A DNA stretch of 31,743 nt from a virus: positions 1 through 31,743 of the IMG/VR virus record IMGVR_UViG_3300037485_000488; one strand, written 5' to 3'. Shown piece after piece: positions 22,726-30,806 of the stretch. Each line of letters opens with the position of its first letter. Within the stretch, counting starts at the first letter, position 1. The notes below the pieces were generated by a model, which saw only the letters and a list, made by a program, of their open reading frames with translations, was not told where the DNA came from and ran no database searches. The translations under genes were made by a program, and so were the position numbers.

Positions 22726-23310
22726 ATGCCAAGCGTAAGTTGTCCCGGTATTAATGCCGACATTTTTTTAGATTGCACAAAGCCGATTTCGGCGGGTGTA
22801 AAAGATATGTTATATTTAGTGAATTTCGCTGATATAGCTACGATTGTAGAAGATATTGCAAACCCGAATTTAATTGAAAGTTTTACGCTTGCGGCGGGTG
22901 CTTTTCTTTATAGAGTTGAGGGGAAAAATAATTCAATCGATCCGACTGCTTCTTTAGTAAAAGCGCGTTATTCAAACACGTTTAATCACGAATGTATTTT
23001 CAGAGTTTTTGATAATGCAAGTGATATAAAACAACAGTTGGAATTTATGACGAACGTTAAAATGGTTGCAATCGTTGAAAACAATTTCAAAGGTTCGAGC
23101 GGGGAAGTTCCTTTCGAAATCTATGGTTTGCGTTCAGGATTAACAATTAATGTTTTAACACGCGTTGTAAACGATGCGGAAACGCAAGGGGCTTATACGA
23201 TTACTTTAAGCAGTTCAGAACAAATCAAAGAACCATATTTGCCAGCAACGTTATTCGATACGGATTACGCGACTACAAAAGCGTTTTTAGAGAATTTATT
23301 TACACCGTGA
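22726..23310 (+). CDS. Putative major tail tube protein
   Basis: The protein has 194 residues and is strand-rich. The run VAIVENNFKGSSGEVPFEIYG, then NDAETQGAYTITLSS and LPATLFDTDYATTKAFLENL, matches an abundant structural protein type I associate with Bacteroidota siphoviruses, most likely the tail tube. Its place directly after the capsid gene is consistent with a highly expressed virion protein. A head decoration protein is the main alternative. Confidence 0.55.
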   Translation: MPSVSCPGINADIFLDCTKPISAGVKDMLYLVNFADIATIVEDIANPNLIESFTLAAGAFLYRVEGKNNSIDPTASLVKARYSNTFNHECIFRVFDNASDIKQQLEFMTNVKMVAIVENNFKGSSGEVPFEIYGLRSGLTINVLTRVVNDAETQGAYTITLSSSEQIKEPYLPATLFDTDYATTKAFLENLFTP

Positions 23311-23870
23311 TTTTAAGCCAGCTAATTTCGGAGCTGGACGAATTAAAAAGCCCTTTGCTGCAATCTCGAAAAGGGGATGCAATGCAAAGGGTTTTTGTAA
23401 TTTATAAAGCTATTACAGGACGCGAACCGAGGGGCGCACGATGTTTTCAATGTGCGGTGGATGCTTACTTTGAATTAAAGAAAATTTCGACAATGGGCGA
23501 GGGTTGGGATAATTCAGTAAATTTGATTCCAGAATTAAAACAATTAAATAAAAAACCTATGGGAAGTTTAAAGAAATACAAAATGCTTACAACACGTTTT
23601 AGAATGTTTGGAAGCCCCGATACTATTACACAAGAAAACGCAACTGATGAAAAAATTGATGCGATTTTAAAAATTAACCCGCAATTTTCAAAGTTTTTTC
23701 AATTGATTGAGAAACCAACAAAAAAAGAAATTGAAACCGAAACTTTAAGCGAAGAAACAACGCCCGAAGTAATTGAAGAAACTGAAATTGATTCAAGTAA
23801 ATTTGAAGCTCCAAAACTTTCAAAGATTACAAAAAAAAGGGGCGGGCGTTTAGCAAAAAAAACAAATTAA
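23307..23870 (+). CDS. Hypothetical virion-region protein (187 aa)
   Basis: The only plausible start is GTG at 23307, overlapping the upstream stop as GTGA. The N-terminal 120 residues are helical, with ARCFQCAVDAYFEL, a CxxC pair that may bind metal. The tail is very acidic and then basic (EETTPEVIEETEID ... ITKKRGGRLAKK). It lies between the putative tail tube and portal genes. Function unknown; a chaperone or head-tail accessory role would fit. Confidence 0.6.
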   Translation: MILSQLISELDELKSPLLQSRKGDAMQRVFVIYKAITGREPRGARCFQCAVDAYFELKKISTMGEGWDNSVNLIPELKQLNKKPMGSLKKYKMLTTRFRMFGSPDTITQENATDEKIDAILKINPQFSKFFQLIEKPTKKEIETETLSEETTPEVIEETEIDSSKFEAPKLSKITKKRGGRLAKKTN

Positions 23871-23889
23871 TTAAATTACTATTTTCGAA

Positions 23890-25239
23890 ATGGAACACGG
23901 CAGCCGAATAACAATCCCGCGAAGTAATAAAAGATTAATTATAACTTCATTAAAACAGGAGAAAATTCTCGGTTGGGATTCCGATAATAGTTACCCGCAA
24001 AGAATGGTCGATTTAATAGCGTGTTCAGGTGTTGCGACACGTTGCGTAAATCGATTTAGAAGATTTATCGTTGGGCGCGGTTTTTCCGATCCATTAATTT
24101 ATAAATCCGTTACAAATCGAAACGGGGTTACAATGGATAAACTTTTGAATTTATGCGCGAATGATTACGCGGCCCTTTATGGTTTCGCAATTCACGTTAA
24201 ATACAACGGTTTAGGGCAAATTATCGAACGAAATTATATGCCGTTTCAGGATACGCGTTTGGCTTTAAATGGACAAATTGCATATTATAATAATTGGGAC
24301 GGTTCGAGCCAAACAAGTAAGTTTAACAGGGCGGATATTGTTTATTTAAACCGCTTCGATCCTTTGAAAGTAATTGAAGAAATAAACGAACTTGAAGGCG
24401 CAAATTATGCAGAAAAAGCCGCAAAATATCCGGGGCAAGTTTTATGGTATTCACAAGCTGGATTTAATACTTATCCCGTTGGGTTAGCGGATCCCGTGGC
24501 CGAAGATATTGAAACAGATTATCAGGCGAAATTATATAAAAACAAAAACATTCGAACTTCGTTTACAAGTTCAGGAATGTATATCGATTTCGGGGTTTCG
24601 GAATCTGAAAAAGCACGTTTTGAAAAGCAACAAGTTTTAACGGAATTTCAAGGCGCGGACGGGGCGGGAAATATTATGTACGTTGAAGTAGAACCAGGGC
24701 AACAAGCCCCAACTTTTACGCCTTTTAATGCGGGTTCGGGCGTGGATAATCGTTTCGAATATCACGAAAAAAGCGTAGAGCAAGCAATAGTTAAATGTTT
24801 TGCTATTCCTAATATTTTAGCGGGTGTATTGCAGCCGGGTAGTTTAGCAACATCCAGCGAATTAATAGAAGCATATATTATTTACAATTCCGAAACCGAA
24901 CCCGATCGAATTGTTTTCGAAGAACAGTTTTCGAGATTAATCGGAAAACCCGTTTTTATTTTACCGCTGGAATTGAACACGGGGGCAAATGTTCAAACAA
25001 ACGTTTTAACGGCTCAAAATAATAATTCAATACAGAATATCGAAACGGAAACGAAAACGCCGCAAAACGCATTAAATCGCGTTCAAATCAATTTATTGAC
25101 TGATATATTAACGAACGTTGCAAACGGGGTTTACCCTTTTGAAACTGCAAAGGCAATTATCGGGGCTTCGTTTCCAATTTTAGCGAATGAGCAAATCGAA
25201 CAAATTTTAAATCCATTCAGACAAAATGCAAACAATTAA
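23890..25239 (+). CDS. Portal protein
   Basis: The protein has 449 residues. The order GWDSDNSYPQRMVDLIACSG, CVNRFRRFIVGRGFSD, DYAALYGFAIHVKYNG, FQDTRLALNG, DIVYLNRFDP and a helical C-terminus (SVEQAIVKCFAIPNILAGVL, ATSSELIEAYIIYNSE, FEEQFSRLIGKPVFIL) follows the portal fold. It forms the dodecameric DNA channel at one capsid vertex. It overlaps the connector gene by 14 nt. Confidence 0.87.
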   Translation: MEHGSRITIPRSNKRLIITSLKQEKILGWDSDNSYPQRMVDLIACSGVATRCVNRFRRFIVGRGFSDPLIYKSVTNRNGVTMDKLLNLCANDYAALYGFAIHVKYNGLGQIIERNYMPFQDTRLALNGQIAYYNNWDGSSQTSKFNRADIVYLNRFDPLKVIEEINELEGANYAEKAAKYPGQVLWYSQAGFNTYPVGLADPVAEDIETDYQAKLYKNKNIRTSFTSSGMYIDFGVSESEKARFEKQQVLTEFQGADGAGNIMYVEVEPGQQAPTFTPFNAGSGVDNRFEYHEKSVEQAIVKCFAIPNILAGVLQPGSLATSSELIEAYIIYNSETEPDRIVFEEQFSRLIGKPVFILPLELNTGANVQTNVLTAQNNNSIQNIETETKTPQNALNRVQINLLTDILTNVANGVYPFETAKAIIGASFPILANEQIEQILNPFRQNANN

Positions 25240-25765
25240 ATTAATTTCGGTTTCGGATATTCAATTATTTAGGGCCATTTCGGATAATGTACCCGATGCG
25301 CGTTTGGATCCGTATATTTTAGAAGCTCAGGAAATGGATTTGTACGAACTTTTGGGCAAAGATTTATATTTAAAACTTTTTACCGAAGTAGATCCCCCAA
25401 CGTTTCCAGCAACTTATTTTTACCCCGAATTGAAAGACCATTACGCGGGGTTTCTTTGTTATTCGGCTTATGCGCGTTTACTTTCGCAAAATCAAACAAC
25501 GGTTACCGCGTATGGGGTTGTTTCTAAGAAGACGGATTTTTCAGATTTAGTACCCGAACCAACTTTGCAAAGGACCATTCAAGCGGCGCGGGGATCGGCT
25601 CAGGAATACGCGAAAAGATTAATTGATTTCTTAAATGATAATTCGGAAACATACCCCGAATGGTTGCAAAGTTGTAATTATCGCGGTCGAATAAACAAGA
25701 CGGGAACGGCTTATTTAGGCGCGGTGCGTGGAAATAGAAGTATTTTCAATCGAAACATTTTTTAA
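25226..25765 (+). CDS. Head-tail connector, DUF6712-like
   Basis: The protein has 179 residues. The helical N-terminal part ARLDPYILEAQEMDLYELLG followed by DLYLKLF, then AGFLCYSAYARLLSQNQ and the end FNDNSETYPEW-type segment (here FLNDNSETYPEW), matches the DUF6712/gp6-like adaptor pattern encoded after portals in Bacteroidota phages. It would form a ring below the portal. The start overlaps the portal gene. Confidence 0.75.
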   Translation: MQTIKLISVSDIQLFRAISDNVPDARLDPYILEAQEMDLYELLGKDLYLKLFTEVDPPTFPATYFYPELKDHYAGFLCYSAYARLLSQNQTTVTAYGVVSKKTDFSDLVPEPTLQRTIQAARGSAQEYAKRLIDFLNDNSETYPEWLQSCNYRGRINKTGTAYLGAVRGNRSIFNRNIF

Positions 25766-27049
25766 ATGGACGTTACAATAACGAATGCGGGCGGTCGAAT
25801 TGAAATAATCGATCTAAGAAACGATTTGACTAATAATTACGATGTTTTAAAGGACGGTTTGCGTTTGTTTAATTTGGGCGATATAGTTCGAATAACTTTC
25901 ATTAACCGAAGAAACATTGAAATCAATTATAACGAAGTTGAATTAATTAACGGGGCTACTTCTATTTTGCCTGTTTCGGGCGTGGATTTCCTAAATGAAT
26001 TAAATACTTTATTAGGGGATTTCGGCGCGGGCGGTGGTGCAACTGAATTAAATGATTTAACAGACGTCTTAATAACAACGCCTTTAAATACGCAAGTTTT
26101 AAATTATGATTCCGCAACGTCAAAATGGATTAATTCAAACGCTTCGGGCGGCGGGGATATGTTTAAATCAGTTTACGACACCGATAACGACGGCAACGTA
26201 GACAAAGCCGAAACGGTGCAAATTATCGCGCGTAATTCAACGGGCGTAACGCTTACGAAGGGGCAAATAGTTTATTTATCGGGCGCAACGGGAAACCGTC
26301 CGAACGCGGTTTTAGCTCAAGCAAATAATGTAAATTCTAAAAAAAGTATTGGATGGGTAACGGCGAACATTGCAAATAATTCGGACGGGTTCGTAGCGGT
26401 TTCAGGTAGTGCGCACGATTTAGATACTTCGGCATTTACGGCGGGGGATTTACTTTATTTATCTTCAACGGTTGCGGGCGGTTTAACTAATATTATTCCA
26501 GCACATCCAAACTATGAAATATTTATAGGATTTTGCGCCCGCGCTCATCCAAACTTCGGGCGAATTATTTATAAAATACAAGAAGTTTTAGAAATTGAAA
26601 GTTTACACGATGTTTCAATAACTTCGGTTGCAAATAATGAAGCATTAATTTATGAAAGTTCAACTTCGCTTTGGAAAAATAAACAAATTACAGAAAGGTT
26701 TGAATTAATTGTAGCGGCTTCGGACGAAACAACCGCGTTAACAATTGGAACGAATAAAGTTATTTTTCGAATGCCCCGCGCAGTTACATTAACTTCGGTT
26801 CGTGCTTCATTAACAACGGCACAAGCCAGCGGAACGATTTTTACCGTAGATATTAACGAAAACGGAACTTCCATTTTAAGTACAAAAATAACAATTGATA
26901 ACACAGAAAAAACAAGTACAACGGCTGCAACTTTGCCGGTTATTTCGGATTCAAGTTTAGCGGACGATTCCGAAATTTCTATTGATATAGATCAAATCGG
27001 AAACGGAACGGCAAAGGGTTTAAAAGTTTATTTAATCGGAACTTATTAA
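25766..27049 (+). CDS. Virion fibre protein (head or tail fibre)
   Basis: The protein has 427 residues in modules: a small N-terminal domain (about 1-75), a Gly-rich linker, and a motif found twice (LNDLTDVLITTPLNTQVLNY...W and LHDVSITSVANNEALIYESS...W). Between them lies a beta domain (LTKGQIVYLSGATGNRP). The C-terminal jelly-roll-like domain (LTIGTNKVIFRMPRAVTLTS, GTIFTVDINENGTSIL, ending VYLIGTY) is common on phage fibres. The modular build and position suggest a host- or glycan-binding fibre. Confidence 0.75.
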   Translation: MDVTITNAGGRIEIIDLRNDLTNNYDVLKDGLRLFNLGDIVRITFINRRNIEINYNEVELINGATSILPVSGVDFLNELNTLLGDFGAGGGATELNDLTDVLITTPLNTQVLNYDSATSKWINSNASGGGDMFKSVYDTDNDGNVDKAETVQIIARNSTGVTLTKGQIVYLSGATGNRPNAVLAQANNVNSKKSIGWVTANIANNSDGFVAVSGSAHDLDTSAFTAGDLLYLSSTVAGGLTNIIPAHPNYEIFIGFCARAHPNFGRIIYKIQEVLEIESLHDVSITSVANNEALIYESSTSLWKNKQITERFELIVAASDETTALTIGTNKVIFRMPRAVTLTSVRASLTTAQASGTIFTVDINENGTSILSTKITIDNTEKTSTTAATLPVISDSSLADDSEISIDIDQIGNGTAKGLKVYLIGTY

Positions 27050-27050
27050 A

Positions 27051-27845
27051 ATGATTTTTTTAAATTCAAATTGGTTTAATGTTGGTTGTTCGGATCCTGA
27101 TGTAATTGATTTTATTAATGCAACGGGAATAACTGATGCAACTATTATAAGCGCGGTTTGTACCCTTACAACTTCGTTAAAAAACAATGGTTTGTGGAAT
27201 AAAATGAACGCAATTTATCCAATGGTAGGGGGAAGCGGATTTTCTCATAAATTTAATTTAAAAAATGCTACGGATACTAACCCCGCCTTTAGATTATTAT
27301 TTTCAGGGGGCTGGGTACATTCTAGCGGGGGCGCTTTACCAAATGGCGTTAATGCCTATGCAAATACTTTATTTAATCCGCTTGCAAATTCTTTACAAAA
27401 TTCACATCATTTAAGTTATTATTCGAGGACTAATTCAAATTTATCTGAAGTTGAAATGGGTTCTTTCAATACTAGCAGTAATGGTTCTTTGATTGAAATT
27501 AGAACGGGAAATATTAGTTATTTTAGAATAAATAACGGTGTTGGTAGTATAACTTTTGCGGATACTGATTCAAGGGCTTTTTATATTTCAAATAGAACAG
27601 CATCCAATTTAATAAATGCGTGGAGAAATTCAACAAAATCAGTTCAAAGCACAACTTTAATAAGTACAACTTTATCAAATGTAAATTATTTTATAGGCGC
27701 ATTTAGTAATAGTGGTGTAGGGAATTTTTATTCACGTAAACAATGCGCTTTTGCATCTATTGGAACGGGTTTAACGGATACCGAAGCAATAAACTTTTAT
27801 AATATTGTGCAAGCATTTCAAACAACTTTAGGACGAAACGTGTAA
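27051..27845 (+). CDS. Receptor-binding fibre-type protein
   Basis: The protein has 264 residues. A short helical opening (PDVIDFINATGITDATIISAV) leads into a Gly/Ser/Asn-rich, lectin-like beta region (FRLLFSGGWVHSSGG, LSYYSRTNSNLSE, YFIGAFSNSG). The end, FASIGTGLTDTEAINFYNIV, is a block I associate with phage fibre proteins that have a laminin-G-like fold. Codon use is more AT-rich than in the preceding genes, which suits a swapped host-range gene. Confidence 0.7.
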   Translation: MIFLNSNWFNVGCSDPDVIDFINATGITDATIISAVCTLTTSLKNNGLWNKMNAIYPMVGGSGFSHKFNLKNATDTNPAFRLLFSGGWVHSSGGALPNGVNAYANTLFNPLANSLQNSHHLSYYSRTNSNLSEVEMGSFNTSSNGSLIEIRTGNISYFRINNGVGSITFADTDSRAFYISNRTASNLINAWRNSTKSVQSTTLISTTLSNVNYFIGAFSNSGVGNFYSRKQCAFASIGTGLTDTEAINFYNIVQAFQTTLGRNV

Positions 27846-28051
27846 TGAAAGTTTATTTATTAACCGAAGAACAAGCCGCTTTATTAATTGGTTTAGAATT
27901 TATCCCTGATAATTATTTTAATCCAATTAAGGACGCAAATAATAACTTTATTATTAGCATTGAAGAAGTTGAACAATGTTCGATTGAATGGGTTAAAAAT
28001 TTAGAATTAATTGATTATTTACCTATAAATAATTTTGAAAATGAAAATTAG
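27845..28051 (+). CDS. Small fibre-associated protein (68 aa)
   Basis: The protein has 68 residues starting MKVYLLTEEQAALLIGLEF, then PDNYFNPIKDANNNFIISI and EEVEQC. Short proteins with this order often follow fibre genes in Bacteroidota phages; a fibre chaperone or tip-associated protein is a guess. The start overlaps the fibre stop, and its end overlaps the endolysin start by 11 nt. Confidence 0.65.
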   Translation: MKVYLLTEEQAALLIGLEFIPDNYFNPIKDANNNFIISIEEVEQCSIEWVKNLELIDYLPINNFENEN

Positions 28052-28490
28052 TCAAACGGGAATCGATTTAATTAAAAGTTTTGAGGGGTTGAAATTAAAC
28101 GCGTACAAATGCCCCGCGGGTATTGTTACAATCGGGTATGGTTCGACTTTTTACGCGGATAAAAGCCCTATTAAAATGGGAGATAAATTAAAAGATAAAA
28201 TAGCGGCCGAAGAACTTTTGAAAGTAACTATATTAACTTTTGAAAGCACAATAAACGGTTTGTTTTATAATGTTACTTTAAATCAAAATCAATTTGATGC
28301 GCTGGTTTGTTTTGTTTTTAATATTGGTCCGAACGCTTTTGCGGCTTCAACTTTATTAAAGAAAGCAAAAGTAAATCCAAACGATAAAACAATTGAATTA
28401 GAGTTTAACAGATGGGTTAACGGCGGCGGTGTAAAATTACCCGGATTAGTTAAGCGAAGAAAAGCCGAATCGAAACTTTACTTTATGTAA
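28041..28490 (+). CDS. GH24 lysozyme (endolysin)
   Basis: The protein has 149 residues from the ATG at 28041; a TTG at 28035 is less likely. It is a T4-lysozyme-type glycosidase: Glu15 in SFEGLKLNAY, Cys24 and Thr30 in KCPAGIVTIGYG give the E-x8-C-x5-T triad, the Cys variant of the Asp seen in T4. QFDALVCFVFNIGPNAF and FNRWVNGGGVKLPGLVKRRKAE complete the family pattern. No signal peptide is present, so release needs a holin. It cuts the glycan strands of host peptidoglycan. Confidence 0.95.
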   Translation: MKISQTGIDLIKSFEGLKLNAYKCPAGIVTIGYGSTFYADKSPIKMGDKLKDKIAAEELLKVTILTFESTINGLFYNVTLNQNQFDALVCFVFNIGPNAFAASTLLKKAKVNPNDKTIELEFNRWVNGGGVKLPGLVKRRKAESKLYFM

Positions 28491-28543
28491 TTAAAAACAT
28501 AAAAAGTAATAAACCCGAATGCGATTAAGTTCGTAAACGGGGT

Positions 28544-29320
28544 ATGAAAAACCTACTTACTTTATTCGCCTTATTAACTTTTGCAAACTACGGAAACGCT
28601 CAATGCGATTCGGCAAAGGTTGTAAAATCATTTTGGGGATTCCCTTCTTTTAATTCATTAAACAACACGGGGCAATGTATTTCCGCAAATATAACCGACA
28701 CAACAATTTGTGTAAAAGTTAAACAGATTTTAGCAACTCAACAGGCAAGGTTTAGTTATAGCAGCCCATTTGGCAGCCCATTAATAGTTAATGAGATTCG
28801 GCAATATAATTCGGATTGTATTTTTATAGGATACGGAAATTTAATCGATGCTGGAATTGATAGCGTTGTAATATGTTACGATATTTCGTCCGAATTAATC
28901 GATAACTTTTGCCCGTATGCGTTAATCATTTCGCCTTTAGCGGTTGAATTTTGCGGGCTTAGTGCGGTAATGGGCGAAGAACTTTTAAGGGTTGAATTTA
29001 AAACGTGTTCAAATGCAAATACTGATCGTTTCGAATTAATTATTTCAAAGGATTTAATAAGCTGGAATGTTGCGGAAACTATCCAGCCGCAAATAGAAAA
29101 TAATTCAAGTCAAAGCGTTTATAATATCGAAACAAATAATTTCGATAATGGAATTAATTATTTAGCAATTCGGGAAATTGATTTAAACGGGAATGTAACG
29201 CTTTCGGATATTGCTTATTTCGAATGCAGAAACAAAAAAGAAACTATTAAAAGTTTTTATGATTTATCGGGGCGTTCGGTTTCAGGGAATACACAATTTA
29301 AAATCGTTCGAAATGATTGA
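28544..29320 (+). CDS. Secreted protein with T9SS-like C-terminal region
   Basis: The protein has 258 residues. It has a Sec signal peptide, MKNLLTLFALLTFANYGNA, with cleavage likely before QCD. The middle is strand-rich with several Cys. From about 150 on, RFELIISKDLISWN..., YNIETNNFDNGINYLAIREI, DLNGNVTLSDIAYF and FYDLSGRSVSG match the end of many Bacteroidota proteins exported by type IX secretion (a ...YYRLKQVD.DG... block, then a YDLLGR type-A sorting motif). The sorting domain is shorter than usual. It may be an accessory surface protein acquired from a host. Confidence 0.65.
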   Translation: MKNLLTLFALLTFANYGNAQCDSAKVVKSFWGFPSFNSLNNTGQCISANITDTTICVKVKQILATQQARFSYSSPFGSPLIVNEIRQYNSDCIFIGYGNLIDAGIDSVVICYDISSELIDNFCPYALIISPLAVEFCGLSAVMGEELLRVEFKTCSNANTDRFELIISKDLISWNVAETIQPQIENNSSQSVYNIETNNFDNGINYLAIREIDLNGNVTLSDIAYFECRNKKETIKSFYDLSGRSVSGNTQFKIVRND

Positions 29321-29519
29321 GCCGCGAAAATTCAAAAGTATTTTAAACATTATCTTTGAATATTGGAATTATTGCATCGGATCAATGGCAATAATAACCG
29401 GCTTTTGGTTATTCTTTTTAAAGCAAATAGATAAAGAAACATTCGCGTACATTATAGGGGCTGTAATTACTTTAAAATGGGTTTGGAAGCCAAAAGAAAA
29501 GGGGGTACAAAATGATTAA
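29313..29519 (+). CDS. Holin candidate (68 aa, two membrane segments)
   Basis: The protein has 68 residues. The ATG at 29313, overlapping the upstream gene by 8 nt, is the sensible start. Two hydrophobic segments (CIGSMAIITGFWLFFL and FAYIIGAVITLKWVW) flank a short charged turn (KQIDKET), and the end is charged (KPKEKGVQND). Size, topology and proximity to the lysozyme gene fit a class II holin. There is no family motif, so this is inferred. Confidence 0.55.
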   Translation: MIEPRKFKSILNIIFEYWNYCIGSMAIITGFWLFFLKQIDKETFAYIIGAVITLKWVWKPKEKGVQND

Positions 29520-29988
29520 GGAAACGCGGGATTCAATAGTACAAATTTCAAATGATACGCTTTTATCATATCATTTTTCGGATATTTCACACGGTTACAT
29601 TTCGGACTTAGATAATATTTATTCGAATCAAAATTTTGATTTAAAAAATAATTACTTTATTTCGGAAACGGGGCAAATCTTTTTTACTGAAAAAGAAACA
29701 ACCGCCGTTAATTATAATTTTGAAATCCCGAAAGCCGTTATTCGGTTTTCCGATACATTAAAACTTAATGATTTGAAACACTTAAAACAAGGGGATACAC
29801 GCAGCGCAAATGAATTAATAGTATTACATCCCCAAAAGGAAACGATAAGCGTTAAAAACGACTTAAACGGGCTTTGTTTGGGTGTTGAATTTAGTTTTAT
29901 GCTTGTTTGCACTATAGTTTATTTGTTAAACTCTTTTAATTCGTGGTTTACAATGTTTTCAAAAATTAACTTTGCATTGAAATCGTAA
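29512..29988 (+). CDS. Membrane protein with one C-terminal segment (158 aa)
   Basis: The protein has 158 residues. The soluble N-terminal ~120 are polar and strand-rich (YHFSDISHGYISDLDN, ELIVLHPQKETISV). Then comes one hydrophobic helix, LGVEFSFMLVCTIVYLL, and a short tail. It overlaps the holin candidate by 8 nt, so it may belong to the lysis group, perhaps as an antiholin or envelope factor. Family not recognised. Confidence 0.55.
   Translation: MIKETRDSIVQISNDTLLSYHFSDISHGYISDLDNIYSNQNFDLKNNYFISETGQIFFTEKETTAVNYNFEIPKAVIRFSDTLKLNDLKHLKQGDTRSANELIVLHPQKETISVKNDLNGLCLGVEFSFMLVCTIVYLLNSFNSWFTMFSKINFALKS
29967..29974 (+). promoter_or_regulatory. Possible -7 box upstream of the PAS-DHp gene
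   Basis: TAACTTTG matches TAnnTTTG and lies 60 nt before the ATG at 30035, inside the end of the upstream gene. No good TTG is present, so the site is weak. The same box sequence occurs at 9884. Confidence 0.3.
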
Positions 29989-30034
29989 ACAATTAATATT
30001 TAATTAAATTAATTTGCGCCTTTATTGTAAATAA

Positions 30035-30604
30035 ATGAGCGCGAGATATATTTTAACAAATTCAATTGATTTATTTTATCTAGTAACGGATGAAAGCGGC
30101 GTTATTATTGGAAGTAATGATTTGTTTAAAGAATATACAAGCCACATTAAGCCAAAAAATGTTTCTGAAATAATTTCGGACGATTCCGATTTTGGCGAAT
30201 TTTCGGATTCAGTTAAAAGAGCAAAGGAACGGGCGCCGTTACCGATTCGATTTTACGCAAAGACGAAACAAAAAAACGGTTCGATGCGCTGGAATTTATG
30301 GAATATTTATTTTATTCTAAATTCTTTGCATTTTGTCGGTTTACCTATTACCGATGTAACGTCTATTACTTCGCACGATTACGAAAAGCAAAAACAACTT
30401 TTAGAAGATTTCCGCTTTATGCTTTCGCACGAATTAAGGCAGCCGTTAACCAGCATTGCGGGACTTGTTAAAATGTTAATTGAAAAAGATTATTCAGATA
30501 CAACCGAAGAAAATATTAAATTGCTCGAAATGGTGGATTTATCGGTTGAGCAATTAGATAAATCAATTCAAAACTTGTTAAAAAAAGCAACGCGGCAAAT
30601 TTAA
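30035..30604 (+). CDS. PAS + histidine-kinase dimerisation (DHp) protein without ATPase domain
   Basis: The protein has 189 residues. Residues 10-115 resemble a PAS sensor fold (DLFYLVTDESGVIIGSN, then a strand block FYAKTKQKNGSMRWNLWNIYF). Then DFRFMLSHELRQPLTSIAGL is a canonical HisKA H-box with the phospho-acceptor His132, followed by the second DHp helix (KLLEMVDLSVEQLDKSIQNLL). The protein stops there: no N, G1, F or G2 box, and two consecutive stop codons follow. It can dimerise and maybe accept or drain phosphate, but cannot autophosphorylate by itself. Phage modulation of a host two-component pathway is inferred. Confidence 0.8.
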   Translation: MSARYILTNSIDLFYLVTDESGVIIGSNDLFKEYTSHIKPKNVSEIISDDSDFGEFSDSVKRAKERAPLPIRFYAKTKQKNGSMRWNLWNIYFILNSLHFVGLPITDVTSITSHDYEKQKQLLEDFRFMLSHELRQPLTSIAGLVKMLIEKDYSDTTEENIKLLEMVDLSVEQLDKSIQNLLKKATRQI

Positions 30605-30608
30605 TAAA

Positions 30609-30806
30609 ATGGAGCTTGAAAACTTTTTACCAAAAACCGATTCCGAAGCGGACGAACGTTTAATAATGGTTGTTTCAAATTACGTAATCGAAAAGGAAAT
30701 GCCTTTAAGTTTTGCAAAAAAAGTTTTGGAAAATAATCTTCGGAATAAAAATGAGTTTGCGAAATTTTGGATGCAACTTTTACTAATAACTCAATGCAAT
30801 GTATAA
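30609..30806 (+). CDS. Small hypothetical protein (65 aa)
   Basis: The protein has 65 residues starting MELENFLPKTDSEADERL. It is helical, with an acidic start and a more hydrophobic end (FWMQLLLITQCNV). It starts 4 nt after the PAS-DHp stop and overlaps the next gene by 8 nt, so the three genes are coexpressed. Not a response-regulator or HATPase domain; function unknown. Confidence 0.6.
   Translation: MELENFLPKTDSEADERLIMVVSNYVIEKEMPLSFAKKVLENNLRNKNEFAKFWMQLLLITQCNV

Noticed and set aside
29351-29358. TATCTTTG promoter box inside the holin candidate
   Set aside because: It matches the -7 consensus, but there is no TTG 17-23 nt upstream, no operator repeat, and it lies within coding sequence.
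30604-30806. Histidine kinase broken by a frameshift, with the ATPase domain in the next frame
   Set aside because: Two stop codons are followed by a separate small gene with its own ATG, and no N, G1 or G2 box is seen in any + frame downstream.
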